A DNA stretch of 64,000 nt from positions 847,936 through 911,935 of the forward strand of contig OY282565.1 of assembly GCA_958296445.1 (NCBI GenBank), written 5' to 3'. A model generated the notes under the pieces. The model was not told the origin of the DNA, ran no database searches, and was given only the letters and a program-made list of their open reading frames with translations. Positions within the stretch are counted from its first letter, which is position 1. Every line of letters starts with the position of its first letter. Origin of the DNA: an uncultured Dehalococcoidia bacterium. Lineage in GTDB: Bacteria; Chloroflexota; Dehalococcoidia; Lucifugimonadales; UBA3495. This document shows, piece by piece, positions 17,436-26,289 of this stretch. The position numbers and the translations under genes were made by a program.

Positions 17436-18266
17436 GTGACAACCGACGCCACCCCCAAAGTCTCCGAAGCCCTTGCCAAGTTCGAGACTGAATCGAAGAA
17501 GGCAAAGAAAGTTACCAAGGAAGGTTCTCTGGAGTTGCGGAAATTCGTGGCTTGGAGCGGCGACCGGGAGGTTGGCAGGGTCACGCCCGAACACATAAAC
17601 CAGTACGCCGTGCGAATCGGGCAGAGCGGCGCCGACTCCGCCCAGCAGCGGCTTCTGCCCATCCGGGCTTTCCTGGACTTCTGGAAGGAACAGGGCTGGA
17701 CTGACATCCGTTTGGCCTCGCACCTGCGCCCGCCCCGCAGCAAGACCGCGGGCGCATCCCGCGCCGCCGCCCGTACCGGCCCTCACGCCGGAGAGGGGCG
17801 CACCTACCTTTCTCAGGAGGGCTACGACCGCTTGGTGGCCCTGCTGGATGAGCGCAAGAACGACCGCATCGCCGTTACCGAAGAGATAAGGCGGGCAATG
17901 GCCGACAAGGACTTTCGGGAGAACGCCCCGCTGGACGCCGCCAAAGATCGGCAGGGACGCATCGAGGCGGAAATCCGGGAACTGGAATCCAGCCTCGCCA
18001 GTGCCCAAATCCTGCCGGAAAACAGCGACGGCCTGATTACCCGCTCCGCCGTCGGCGCCCGTATGACCCTTAAGGAAGGCGCCAGCGGCAAGATTTTCCA
18101 CTATACGCTGGTGGACGTCCGCGAGGCCGATGTCCGGCTGGGCCGGATTTCCACCCAGTCCCCGGTAGGCCAGGCCCTCCTCGACCGCAGCGTCGGCGAG
18201 GAAGTAGTCATAATAGTTCCCAACGGCACCCGAACCTACATAGTGCAGGACATAACCGGGTCATAA
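17436..18266 (+). CDS. GreA-type transcript cleavage factor fused to an N-terminal recombinase-like helical domain
   Basis: 276 residues in two parts. Residues ~125-276 are GreA-like: a YLSQEGYDRL start, a coiled coil whose tip reads KDFRENAP with Asp159 and Glu162 (matching the acidic pair of GreA that acts at the RNA polymerase active site), then the FKBP-like C-domain (LITRSAVGARMTL, GRISTQSPVGQALL). Residues ~5-100 look like the SAM-like core-binding domain of tyrosine recombinases (LRKFVAWSGDREVGRVTPEHINQYAV). Normal GreA is ~158 residues without this part. No recombinase catalytic domain is present. Start GTG 17436 with GGCGGAGG. It follows pckA by 75 bp. Confidence 0.8.
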   Translation: MTTDATPKVSEALAKFETESKKAKKVTKEGSLELRKFVAWSGDREVGRVTPEHINQYAVRIGQSGADSAQQRLLPIRAFLDFWKEQGWTDIRLASHLRPPRSKTAGASRAAARTGPHAGEGRTYLSQEGYDRLVALLDERKNDRIAVTEEIRRAMADKDFRENAPLDAAKDRQGRIEAEIRELESSLASAQILPENSDGLITRSAVGARMTLKEGASGKIFHYTLVDVREADVRLGRISTQSPVGQALLDRSVGEEVVIIVPNGTRTYIVQDITGS

Positions 18267-18328
18267 ACGGGAAATAGCCGGGCCGGAAAAGACGGCTGAA
18301 AAGCGCCCGCGAAAACCCGTCCGTATCA

Positions 18329-18388
18329 GGCTTGCCGCCCGCCCATCTTGAGCTTGTCGAAGGATGGGCGGGTGGCAAGCCCCTTTTT
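18329..18388 (+). terminator. Rho-independent terminator after the GreA fusion
   Basis: GGCTTGCCGCCCGCCCAT (18329-18346) pairs with ATGGGCGGGTGGCAAGCC (18364-18381), then CCTTTTTG. The loop is CTTGAGCTTGTCGAAG. It lies between convergent genes. Confidence 0.85.
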
Positions 18389-18399
18389 GCCCCCGGCGG

Positions 18400-18867
18400 T
18401 TAGGTGTTGAGCTTGGCAACCTCGGCTACGATGTCATTGGGGTCGGGCAGTTGGCCCGGCACGTAGGTTTCGCGGAACCGGACGATTCCGTCCTTGTCCA
18501 CGATGATGATGGCCCGGTTGCCGGCACCGCGCTCCTCGTTCCAAAGCCCGTAGGCTTGGGTGGCCTCACCCTTGGGGTGGAAGTCGGAAAGCTCCGGGTA
18601 GGGCAGCCCGCCCATAGCGGAACTCCAGGCGCGGTGGGCGTGTACGGTATCGCAACTGATGCCCAGAACCTGGGCATTATTCTCCTCGAACCGGCTGTGA
18701 GCCTGCCGGAACAGGGTGGCCTGGCTGGTTCAACCGGCGGTGAAATCGAAAACGTGGAAGGAAAGCACCACCGTTTTCTCGCCGCGATACTGGCTGAGGG
18801 TAATATCTCCATGCTCTGGAGAGGGCAGCTTGAAATCTGGGGCAACGTCGCCAACTTCTGCGGGCAT
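18400..18867 (-). CDS. Peroxiredoxin with UGA at the peroxidatic cysteine position (probable selenoprotein)
   Basis: Read through a single in-frame TGA (18730-18732), this is a complete 155-residue AhpC/TSA-type peroxiredoxin. MPAEVGDVAPDFKLPS begins the fold, VLSFHVFDFTAG leads to the active site, and residue 46, where the family has the peroxidatic cysteine of the T-x-x-C motif, is the UGA. After it follow ATLFRQ, VLGISCDTVHAHRAW (a second Cys), YPELSDF, AYGLWNEE and AIIIVDKDGIVRF, all in frame with no other stop. AAGGAGTG lies 7 bases before ATG 18867. Downstream of the UGA a stem can be drawn (AGCC with GGCT, GCC with GGC, 10-base loop), a weak SECIS candidate. A plain nonsense mutation is the alternative. 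Confidence 0.8.
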
Positions 18868-19000
18868 AACCACACTCCTTTGGATTCCGGCGGGGGCCGT
18901 CAGCCCGCCGCCGCAACGATTATACCCCACAATACGCCCTTTTGCCTTTTCCTTGCCGCCCGCCTGCGGTGTTATACTGGCCCGGTGGCGGATATGACAG

Positions 19001-19158
19001 CATTAAGCGAGAAAATTGCGAAATTACTTCCGCTGTCTGTCATTCTGAGCAAAGCGAAGAATCCCGGCTCGGGCGGTGAGACCCTTCGCTTTGCTAATGG
19101 TAACAAAGGGGATTGCTAAGGGTGGCGAAGGGAAATTTCGCAATTTTCTCATTAAGCG
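19001..19158. mobile_element. MITE-like element with 16-bp inverted ends and 9-bp target duplication
   Basis: The element at 19010-19149 begins AGAAAATTGCGAAATT and ends with its exact reverse complement, AATTTCGCAATTTTCT. CATTAAGCG stands on both sides (19001-19009 and 19150-19158), as a transposase would leave. Inside is a GTCATTCTGAGCAAAGCGAAG palindrome. It has no coding capacity. Confidence 0.85.
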
Positions 19159-19181
19159 TCGGCAGGGGCTAGGGGTTTGGC

Positions 19182-20174
19182 GTGGAGGTGGTGTTTGACC
19201 GCGGCGTATATGTTCCCGAACTGGACTTGTGGCTCGATTCGCGCCGCAAGCGAGATTTCAGCGTCATATCCCACGCCCATTCCGACCACACCGGGCGGCA
19301 CCGGCGGCCCGTGGTCACCCCCAACACCCTGCTGTTGCTGCGCGATTACCTGAAGGGCGCCGACCCCGTCGTTCTACCCTACGGCGAAACGCTGGATACC
19401 CCGGCCTGTAGCATCACCCTGCACCCGGCGGGCCACTGTTTGGGTTCGGCCCAAACGCTGGCCGTCGCCAAGTCCACCGGCGAGCGGCTGCTCTACACCG
19501 GCGACATCAAAACCCGCCCCAGCCCCACCAACGAGCCGCTCCGTGCCGTTGAATGCGATACCCTAGTCATCGAATCCACCTACGGGCATCCCGGCTACGC
19601 ATTCCCCTCTCAGGAACAGACCCTTGCCACCGCCTCGCGCACGCTGCGGGCCTGGCTGTCCCGCGGGGAGCGTCCCGTGGCCCTGGGCTGGCGGCTGGGC
19701 AAGGCGCAGGAACTGCTGTATCACCTGCTGGCCGACGGGTTCGAGGTAGTGGCCGAACCGGGAATATATCAGGCAGTGGAAGCCTACCGCGAGGGCGGGG
19801 TCAGTTTCCCCGGCCGGGTGGCGTCCTTTGACGGCCACTGGCCCGAGGGCGCGGTAGCCCTATTCCCGCCGGGCCGCCGCTCCCCATCCCTATCCGGCTA
19901 CCGCCGTCTGCGGACTATGGAGCTTACCGGATGGGCCGCGTCAGGCGCCGCTGCCCCCTGGCACAGAGCGGCCGACGCCAGCCTGCCCTTCAGCGACCAT
20001 GCCGACTACAACGACCTGCTGGCCTACGTGGAAAGGGTGAAACCCCAACGGGTCTATACAGTCTACGGCTTCCCTGACCTAGCCGCCAAACTCCGCCAAA
20101 TGGGCTACCCGGCGGTGCATCTGGACGGCAAAGGGGCCAACGGCGCCGGGGGCTTCCAGATGCGGCTGGTGTGA
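19182..20174 (+). CDS. MBL-fold protein of the exonuclease / mRNA 3'-end processing type
   Basis: A 330-residue metallo-beta-lactamase fold protein with the metal motif HAHSDH at 31-36, PAGHCLGSAQ and TGDIKTR later, and SDHADYNDLL near the C-terminus (beta-CASP-like histidine region). This matches the group annotated as ligase-associated DNA exonuclease or Ysh1-like nuclease, which hydrolyse nucleic acid. No LigB-type ATP-dependent ligase is next to it here. GTG 19182 is the assumed start. It follows the MITE by 24 bp. Confidence 0.8.
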   Translation: MEVVFDRGVYVPELDLWLDSRRKRDFSVISHAHSDHTGRHRRPVVTPNTLLLLRDYLKGADPVVLPYGETLDTPACSITLHPAGHCLGSAQTLAVAKSTGERLLYTGDIKTRPSPTNEPLRAVECDTLVIESTYGHPGYAFPSQEQTLATASRTLRAWLSRGERPVALGWRLGKAQELLYHLLADGFEVVAEPGIYQAVEAYREGGVSFPGRVASFDGHWPEGAVALFPPGRRSPSLSGYRRLRTMELTGWAASGAAAPWHRAADASLPFSDHADYNDLLAYVERVKPQRVYTVYGFPDLAAKLRQMGYPAVHLDGKGANGAGGFQMRLV

Positions 20175-20231
20175 CGGGCGGCCAGGTTAAATGGATTTTC
20201 GGCTGACGGATTCGCCCGTCGGCATGGCCCG

Positions 20232-20609
20232 CTAAAGCCGCGCCCGCTCCTCGATGAGAACGTCTCCGCCATCCCAAACCTGCATGGTAATGGTGTTGTT
20301 CTCGAGAAGGGACATTCCGATGGCCGATTCGCCCGCTGTCTGAAGAACTGTTACTTGGGTCTGCCCCCCATGCCACAACGCCGTCCCTACATAGGTGTAC
20401 ATAAATACGCCGTCGCCATTCCCGAGGATAGTAAAGCGGCGTCCCGACAGTACCAGCCCCAATCGCCGAATCGCGGCCAGCGGTAGTGCAATATCCCCGT
20501 CGAAGCCTGTGTCCAAAATGCACTCGAAACGATGGAGACCACCCGCAGCATCTTGAATCTCAACGTATACTGTCGCTTCGAGAAGCCAGTTAATCCTTCC
20601 GTTAATCAT
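20232..20609 (-). CDS. Retropepsin-like aspartic protease
   Basis: A 125-residue protein with the catalytic motif ILDTGFDGDI (Asp33-Thr-Gly) and a second conserved region (SAIGMSLLENNTITM), as in clan AA single-domain proteases that act as dimers. ATG 20609 overlaps the stop of the upstream gene (ATGATTAA), so the two are translationally coupled. Such pairs (small acidic protein plus clan AA protease) are common and resemble two-gene toxin-antitoxin units in layout, but no role is proven. Confidence 0.8.
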   Translation of the reverse strand: MINGRINWLLEATVYVEIQDAAGGLHRFECILDTGFDGDIALPLAAIRRLGLVLSGRRFTILGNGDGVFMYTYVGTALWHGGQTQVTVLQTAGESAIGMSLLENNTITMQVWDGGDVLIEERARL

Positions 20610-20874
20610 TGTCTGGCAACCTGTACTTCCAGCCCATGCGGTAGGCGGCCCTAAATCCAATCCGTATGCCGTACAATACGCCCTCTGGCCGCCGTTCAAG
20701 CAGACGTTTTGAAGCTAAGGCATCCCGCTTGTCTATCTCGTAGTCGCCTGTCTCGACGTCAATTATCACGAATTTTCCGTGATGGGTGTCCTCTACTAGG
20801 TCCTTGATTTGTTCCCGGTATATCGTTTCTCCACGGGCGGCTATTTCATTGGCGGATTCCGCATCGCTTGTCAA
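20602..20874 (-). CDS. Small hypothetical protein coupled to the retropepsin
   Basis: 90 residues, alpha/beta with a FVIIDVETGDYEIDKRD hairpin and an RLLERRPEG...YGIRIGFRAAYRMG tail. This is a family typically found directly upstream of clan AA proteases. TTG 20874 is taken as the start because AAAGGAGGGGG lies just before it; an ATG 30 bases upstream is in frame but would put that ribosome site inside the gene. Its stop overlaps the protease ATG by several bases. Confidence 0.65.
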   Translation of the reverse strand: MTSDAESANEIAARGETIYREQIKDLVEDTHHGKFVIIDVETGDYEIDKRDALASKRLLERRPEGVLYGIRIGFRAAYRMGWKYRLPDND

Positions 20875-20999
20875 TGTCCCCCTCCTTTCTGTGTTGGTAA
20901 TCATTTTAACCTGATTTAACCATCGTGAAAATAGTAACTATAACGGTGGGGGCGCACAACCGCGCACCCCCGCCGTTCCAAGCCTGTTGATTGGATTTC

Positions 21000-22565
21000 C
21001 TAGTCCGGCGTTGAGCCCAGGGCCGGGACGTTGGCCGATTCGTCCGAGGCCAGTTGGCGGTTTACGGCGCTCAGGTAGGCTTTGGCGCTGGCTACCACTA
21101 TGTCGGTGTCCGCGCCGCGGCCAGTGTAGGTTTTGCCGTCCTTTTCGATGCGGATGGTGACTGTGCCGAGAGAGTCGCGGCCCTCGGTGGCGGCCTGCAC
21201 GTTGAAGTCCACCAGCCGGTTGGCGACGCCGATGGCGCGGTCTACGGCGTTGCAGATGGCGTTGACCGGGCCGTTGCCGGTGGCGGCGTCGGTGACCGGG
21301 ATACCCTCGGGGTCAATCAGCCGCACCGTAGCCGTGGCGATGCCGTGGTCGCCGCCGCTGAACTGCACCTGATCCAGCGAGTAGCTTACCGGCTCGCTGG
21401 ATTCCCGCGATTCCTCGTCCATCAGGATTTCTAGGTCGCGGTCGGTGACCTCGCGCTTGCGGTCGGCCAGTTCCTTGAAGGACTCGAACACCCGGGAAAC
21501 CTCATCGCGGGAAAGCTGGTAGCCTAATGCCTCCAAGCGGGCTTGCAGGCCGGCGCGGCCGCTGAGCTTGCCCAACACTAGGCTGTTGCCCGGCACGCCC
21601 ACCCGCTCCGGCTGCATCACCTCGTAGGTCGAGCGGTCTTTCAGCACGCCGTCCTGGTGAATGCCCGAAGCGTGGCGGAAGGCGTTTTCGCCCACCACCG
21701 CCTTGTTGGACTGCACCGACATTCCGGTGATGCGGCTTACCATCCGGCTGGACGGGTAAATCTGGGTAGTGTCAATGCCGATGTCCAGCCCGAAATGGTC
21801 TTTGCGGGTGTCTAGGGCCATTATGATTTCTTCCAGAGAGGCGTTGCCGGCCCGCTCGCCGATGCCGTTGATGCAACCCTCGACCTGCCGCGCCCCGGTT
21901 TCGATGGCGGTCAGGCTGTTGGCGACGGCCAGCCCCAAGTCGTTGTGGCAGTGAACGCTGAGAACCACGTTTTCGATGCCCGGAACGTTGGTCTGAATGT
22001 TCCTGAGCAGGTTGGCGAACCCGGTAGCCGACGGGATGGCGTAGCCCACGGTGTCGGCGATGTTGATGGTGGTGGCCCCGGCCCGTATCACCTCGGACAG
22101 CATCTGGTACAGGTATTCCGGGTTGGTGCGGGTGGCGTCCATAGGCGAAAACTCGACGTCGGGGCAGTAGCCCTTGGCCCGCTCCACCATAGTGACGGCC
22201 ATTTCCATCACTTCCTCGCGGTTCTTGCGGAGCTGGTGCATCTGGTGAATCTCCGAGGAGGAGAGGAACACGTGGATGCGGGGCCGCTCGGCGTGCTGCA
22301 CCGCCCGCCAGGCTTGGTCAACGTCGTTGGGATGGGCCCGGGCCAGAGAGGCGATGATCGGCCCCTTGACTTCTTTGGCGATGTTGGACACCGCCTCGAA
22401 ATCGCCGGGGGAGCTGGCGGCGAACCCGGCCTCGATGATGTCCACCTGCATCCGCTGCAACTGCCGGGCGATTTCCATTTTTTCGGTGCCGGTCATACCG
22501 ATGCCTGCCGACTGCTCTCCGTCGCGCAGGGTGGTGTCCAGAAGCAAAACTTTGTCGTTAGCCAT
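21000..22565 (-). CDS. leuA: 2-isopropylmalate synthase
   Basis: A 521-residue enzyme condensing acetyl-CoA with 2-oxoisovalerate, the first step of leucine synthesis. The HMGL-like barrel starts LLDTTLRDGEQSAG and has the metal-binding SVHCHNDLGLAVAN near 200. Residues ~390-505 form the LeuA allosteric dimer domain that senses leucine. It is the last gene of the ilvB-ilvN-ilvC-leuA operon. Confidence 0.95.
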   Translation of the reverse strand: MANDKVLLLDTTLRDGEQSAGIGMTGTEKMEIARQLQRMQVDIIEAGFAASSPGDFEAVSNIAKEVKGPIIASLARAHPNDVDQAWRAVQHAERPRIHVFLSSSEIHQMHQLRKNREEVMEMAVTMVERAKGYCPDVEFSPMDATRTNPEYLYQMLSEVIRAGATTINIADTVGYAIPSATGFANLLRNIQTNVPGIENVVLSVHCHNDLGLAVANSLTAIETGARQVEGCINGIGERAGNASLEEIIMALDTRKDHFGLDIGIDTTQIYPSSRMVSRITGMSVQSNKAVVGENAFRHASGIHQDGVLKDRSTYEVMQPERVGVPGNSLVLGKLSGRAGLQARLEALGYQLSRDEVSRVFESFKELADRKREVTDRDLEILMDEESRESSEPVSYSLDQVQFSGGDHGIATATVRLIDPEGIPVTDAATGNGPVNAICNAVDRAIGVANRLVDFNVQAATEGRDSLGTVTIRIEKDGKTYTGRGADTDIVVASAKAYLSAVNRQLASDESANVPALGSTPD

Positions 22566-22621
22566 CTCTTTCTTTTCCTCAAGTTTCCTTTCTGAATTAG
22601 TGTTCGGGAATGCCGCTGCCG

Positions 22622-22729
22622 CTAACTGCGGTGTTCAGAAAGGCTTGGCAGGGGCGCGTAGTCCACCGCAGCCAGCCCGGCCAGGACCAGCGTGCGATGG
22701 TGAACTACACTCATCGTCTCCTGCTGCAT
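22622..22729 (-). CDS. Candidate 35-codon leader ORF before leuA
   Basis: ATG 22729 follows AAGGAG with a spacing of 6 and the frame runs to TAG at 22622. The middle reads R-T-L-V-L-A-G-L-A-A-V, rich in leucine and valine. It lies in the 258-bp gap between ilvC and leuA. An imperfect inverted repeat (22771-22821, CGGGAAA with TTTCCCG arms) stands between the ilvC stop and this frame, and a CCGC/GCGG hairpin follows it. This would suit attenuation or coupling, but it may also be a small gene or chance. Confidence 0.35.
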   Translation of the reverse strand: MQQETMSVVHHRTLVLAGLAAVDYAPLPSLSEHRS

Positions 22730-22823
22730 AAATTTCTCCTTGCCGGAGCGAGTGAGCGCAGAGGGGTGAGGAGTGGCGGGAAATGCGTTCCCCCTCTTTG
22801 CTCACTTCTTTTCCCGCACTCCT

Positions 22824-23819
22824 CTACTTGGGGTCCATCCAGGGCATCATTGCCCGCAGTTCCTTGCCGATGGTTTCGATGGGGGCGGTCTGCGCCGCTT
22901 CGCGCATAGGGACAAAGCGGGGGCGGCCCTCGTCGTTTTCAGCGATCCATTCGCGGGCGAAGGTGCCGTCCTGAATCTCTTTCAGCACTGCCCGCATATT
23001 CTCGCGGACGTGTTCGTCAATGATGCGGTTGCGGCGGCTGAGCGAGCCGTACTCGGCGGTGTCGCTGACCGAGAAGTGCATATAGTTGTGGCCGCCCTGA
23101 TACATCAAGTCCACAATCATTTTGAGTTCGTGCAGGCACTCGAAATAGGCGATTTCCTGCGGGTAGCCGGCCTCTACCAGCGTCTCAAAGGCGGCGTTGA
23201 CTAGGGCGGTTACGCCGCCGCAGAGGATGGACTGCTCGCCGAACAGGTCGCTTTCGGTTTCGTCCTTGATGGTGGTTTCCAGCACGCCGGCGCCGGTGCA
23301 GCCGATGCCCTTGGCGTAGGCCAGGCCGATTTGCTTGGCGTTGCCGGTGGCGTCCTGGTGGACGGCCAGCAGGCTCGGCACGCCGACGCCCTCGACGAAC
23401 AGCTCGCGCATCCGGTGGCCGGGGGCCTTGGGGGCCACCATCATCACGTCCATATCATCGGGCAGCACGATTTCCCGGTAATGGATGCTGAAGCCGTGGG
23501 CCACCATAAAGGCGCTGCCCGGCTTCAGGTTGGGGGCGATTTGCTCCCGGTAGATGCGGCCCTGGACGTGGTCGGGAATGACCATCATCACCACGTCGGC
23601 CTCTTTCGCCACCTCCGGCACATCGGCCACCCGCAGCCCGGCGCCCTCGGCGACGGCGATGCTGGAACTGCCGGGATACAGGCCCACTACCACGTTCTGG
23701 CCGTTGTCTTTCAGGTTCAGGGCGTGGGCGTGACCCTGGCTGCCGTAGCCGATGATGCCGATAGTCTTGTCGGCGAGGGTTGCCAGGTCGGCGTCCTGGT
23801 CGTAGTAAACGTTTACCAT
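22824..23819 (-). CDS. ilvC: Ketol-acid reductoisomerase (class I)
   Basis: A 331-residue enzyme of isoleucine/valine synthesis. The N-terminal NADPH-binding motif is [12 protein letters not shown], catalytic-domain residues lie in [24 protein letters not shown], and the length is that of the short class I form. The Rossmann loop reads [13 protein letters not shown]. Confidence 0.95.
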   Translation of the reverse strand: MVNVYYDQDADLATLADKTIGIIGYGSQGHAHALNLKDNGQNVVVGLYPGSSSIAVAEGAGLRVADVPEVAKEADVVMMVIPDHVQGRIYREQIAPNLKPGSAFMVAHGFSIHYREIVLPDDMDVMMVAPKAPGHRMRELFVEGVGVPSLLAVHQDATGNAKQIGLAYAKGIGCTGAGVLETTIKDETESDLFGEQSILCGGVTALVNAAFETLVEAGYPQEIAYFECLHELKMIVDLMYQGGHNYMHFSVSDTAEYGSLSRRNRIIDEHVRENMRAVLKEIQDGTFAREWIAENDEGRPRFVPMREAAQTAPIETIGKELRAMMPWMDPK

Positions 23820-23882
23820 CGTTGCCTGTTCCGTCCTTATTCTTATTTACCCGCTTTTACCCGTTTCGGGAAAGGGCTGTAC

Positions 23883-23918
23883 TCCCTCTCCCTCCGGGAG
23901 AGGGCTGGGGTGAGGGTG
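23883..23918. repeat. CTCCCTCTCCCTCCGGGAGAGGG palindrome
   Basis: A strong hairpin followed by GGGGTGAGGGTGAG between ilvN and ilvC. It is the same general type of GC hairpin as in the 6.1-kb and 53.8-kb repeats and might reduce read-through in the operon. Confidence 0.6.
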
Positions 23919-23923
23919 AGAGT

Positions 23924-24520
23924 TTATATCCCGCTGTCCATCCGTATCAGACCGTTGGCGCTGGGCGGAATGCCCAAGTTTTCTAGGTCTATGCCGCTTT
24001 CCTGCCCGCGCACCATTGCCACCAAGCCGGTGCGCACCATTTCGGTGATGCCAAAGGGACGCAGTAACCCCTCCAGAGAATTCACTTTTTGCTCCCCGCC
24101 GGTGATTTCGATTACCAGCGACGAGGTGCTTACGTCCACGATGTTGGCGTCGAACAACTCGGCGAACTGCATAATTTCGCCGCGGCTGGACGGCGTGGTG
24201 GTCACTTTAATCAAGGCCAGCTCCCGGGCCACCACCTGATGAGTTGAAATGTCGGATACCTCAATGACGTCAATTAGTTTGTCAAGCTGCCGGGTGACCT
24301 GCTTAATGGTTTCCATATCGCCGTTGACCACGAATGTCATACGGGAAAGGCCCGCCCTTTCGCTGCGCCCGACGGCCAGGCTGGCGATGTTGAAACCACG
24401 GCGGCGGAACATACTGGCGACGCGGGTTAGGACGCCGGGCTTGTCTTCCACCAGCGCGATAATGGTGTGCTGCTCCGGCCCGGACGCGCTCTGCTCCCCT
24501 TTGTTGGCGGGTTGAACCAT
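23924..24520 (-). CDS. ilvN: Acetolactate synthase regulatory subunit
   Basis: A 198-residue small subunit with an N-terminal ACT domain (HTIIALVEDKPGVLTRVASMFRRRGFNIASL) that binds valine for feedback control, and the C-terminal ALS_ss domain. ATG 24520 lies one base after the ilvB stop, with AGGAGG inside the end of ilvB, so translation is coupled. A longer frame overlapping ilvB is not needed. Confidence 0.95.
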   Translation of the reverse strand: MVQPANKGEQSASGPEQHTIIALVEDKPGVLTRVASMFRRRGFNIASLAVGRSERAGLSRMTFVVNGDMETIKQVTRQLDKLIDVIEVSDISTHQVVARELALIKVTTTPSSRGEIMQFAELFDANIVDVSTSSLVIEITGGEQKVNSLEGLLRPFGITEMVRTGLVAMVRGQESGIDLENLGIPPSANGLIRMDSGI

Positions 24521-24521
24521 G

Positions 24522-26219
24522 CTAGTAGGGGCCTCCTCTGGCCGGCTGTTCTTCAATCATTTCATGCACCGATTCACCGGCGGGAATCCAGGGGTAAACC
24601 TGCTCGTCGGACTTCACCACGAAATCTATGATTACCGGGCCGGAAACCTCCATAGCGTGGCGGACGGCGTCGTCCACCTCTTCCTTGCGGGTCACCCGCA
24701 TCCCTTCGATGCCGTAGGCCGCCGCCAGCTTGACGAAATCGGGGTTGCCGGAATACTCCACGGCGTAGTATTCCCGGTCATAGAACACGTCCTGCATCTG
24801 TTTCACCATCCCCAAACTCTGGTTATTGAGGATGGCGAACTTGATGTCTACGTTATTCTCCACGGCGGTAGCCAGGTCGCACATAGTCATCTGGAAGCCG
24901 CCGTCACCGGCCACCGACCACACCGTCTTGTCGGGGCGGCCCATACGGGCGCCCAAGGCCGCCGGCACTTCGTAGCCCATAGAACCCAGCCCGCCGGACG
25001 TTATCAGCGTATTGGGTTCCTTGAACTTGCAATGCTGCGCCGCCCACATCTGATGCTGACCCACGCCGGTGACCACGATGCAGTCGCCCCCGGCCACCTC
25101 GGAAAGCCGGTTCAGCACGTATTGGGGCAGCAGCTCCTCGGATTCGCGGATGTAGAGCGACGGATGCTGCGCCTTTAGCTCGTCCAAACGGCGGATCCAG
25201 TCGAGATGCACAGTGGGCTGCACCAGAGGAATCAACTGGTTCAGCACCTGCTTTAGGTCGCCCACCACCGGAACCGTGGCCTTGACGTTCTTGTCCAGCT
25301 CCGAGGCGTCCACGTCTATATGCACAACCTGAGCGTTGGGGGCGAAATCGCGCAGCCGCCCGGTCACCCGGTCGTCAAAGCGCATCCCCAAGCCGATTAG
25401 CAGGTCGGCCTGGTCAATGGCGAGGTTGTTGTAGGCCATCCCGTGCATCCCCGGCATACCCATATTCAGCACGTGGGCGGTAGGAATGGAGCTGATGCCC
25501 AGCAGGGTGGTTATGACCGGAATCTGGGCTTTTTCGGCCAGCTCAATCAGCTCGCGGTAGGCTTGGGAAATAAGCACGCCATGCCCGGCCAGAATGACCG
25601 GACGCCGGGCCCGGTTGATGAGTTCGGCGGCTTGGGCCACCTGCCGCGCCGGGGCCGCGCCGGGGGGATGATAGCCGGGCAGGTTGGGCATATCCGGCCA
25701 GACAAACTCCGTGCGCAAGTCCAGCAGCACGTCCTTGGGGATGTCCACCAGCACCGGGCCGGGGCGGCCGGTGCTGGCGATGTGAAAGGCTTCCTTTATC
25801 GCCGGGGCCACGTCCTCCACTTCCATAACCAAGAAATTGTGCTTGGTGATGGGCAGCGTGATGCCGGTTACGTCGGTTTCCTGAAAGGCGTCGCGGCCGA
25901 TGGCCCCGCGCGGCACCTGCCCGGTAATGGCGACTATCGGCACCGAATCCATCTGGGCGGTGGCGATGCCGGTGACCAGATTGGTGGCGCCGGGGCCGCT
26001 GGTGGCCGAGCATACGCCCACCCGCCCAGTGGCGCGGGCGTACCCGTCGGCGGCCATAGACGCCGCCTGCTCGTGGCGCACCAGCACATGGCGCAGCTTC
26101 GGATAGTTAGCCATCGCCCCGTACAGCGGCAACACCGCGCCGCCGGGCAGCCCGAAAACGATTTCCACCCCCTCTTTCAGGAGGCTCTCGCAAACAATTT
26201 CAGCGCCGCTAAGTTTCAT
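24522..26219 (-). CDS. ilvB: Acetolactate synthase catalytic subunit
   Basis: A 565-residue ThDP-dependent enzyme making acetolactate and acetohydroxybutyrate. The N-terminal ThDP domain carries the catalytic Glu in VRHEQAASMAADGYARATG, the centre binds FAD, and the C-terminal ThDP motif is GDGGFQMTMCDLATAVENNVDIKFAILNN split over GDG...NN. The start at 26219 (MKLSGAEIV) is preferred; the longer frame would run into the T-box leader. It is the first gene of the operon. Confidence 0.95.
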   Translation of the reverse strand: MKLSGAEIVCESLLKEGVEIVFGLPGGAVLPLYGAMANYPKLRHVLVRHEQAASMAADGYARATGRVGVCSATSGPGATNLVTGIATAQMDSVPIVAITGQVPRGAIGRDAFQETDVTGITLPITKHNFLVMEVEDVAPAIKEAFHIASTGRPGPVLVDIPKDVLLDLRTEFVWPDMPNLPGYHPPGAAPARQVAQAAELINRARRPVILAGHGVLISQAYRELIELAEKAQIPVITTLLGISSIPTAHVLNMGMPGMHGMAYNNLAIDQADLLIGLGMRFDDRVTGRLRDFAPNAQVVHIDVDASELDKNVKATVPVVGDLKQVLNQLIPLVQPTVHLDWIRRLDELKAQHPSLYIRESEELLPQYVLNRLSEVAGGDCIVVTGVGQHQMWAAQHCKFKEPNTLITSGGLGSMGYEVPAALGARMGRPDKTVWSVAGDGGFQMTMCDLATAVENNVDIKFAILNNQSLGMVKQMQDVFYDREYYAVEYSGNPDFVKLAAAYGIEGMRVTRKEEVDDAVRHAMEVSGPVIIDFVVKSDEQVYPWIPAGESVHEMIEEQPARGGPY

Positions 26220-26289
26220 ATATCCTGCCACAGGATGAATCGCCGGGATTCGCCGTTCCGGGGTACGTTCCCAACCGGCCGGGGAGTTG

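Noticed and set aside
18730..18732. Ordinary nonsense mutation or frameshift in the peroxiredoxin
   Set aside because: No frame change is needed, everything before and after is intact, and the stop lies exactly on the catalytic residue; not fully excluded.
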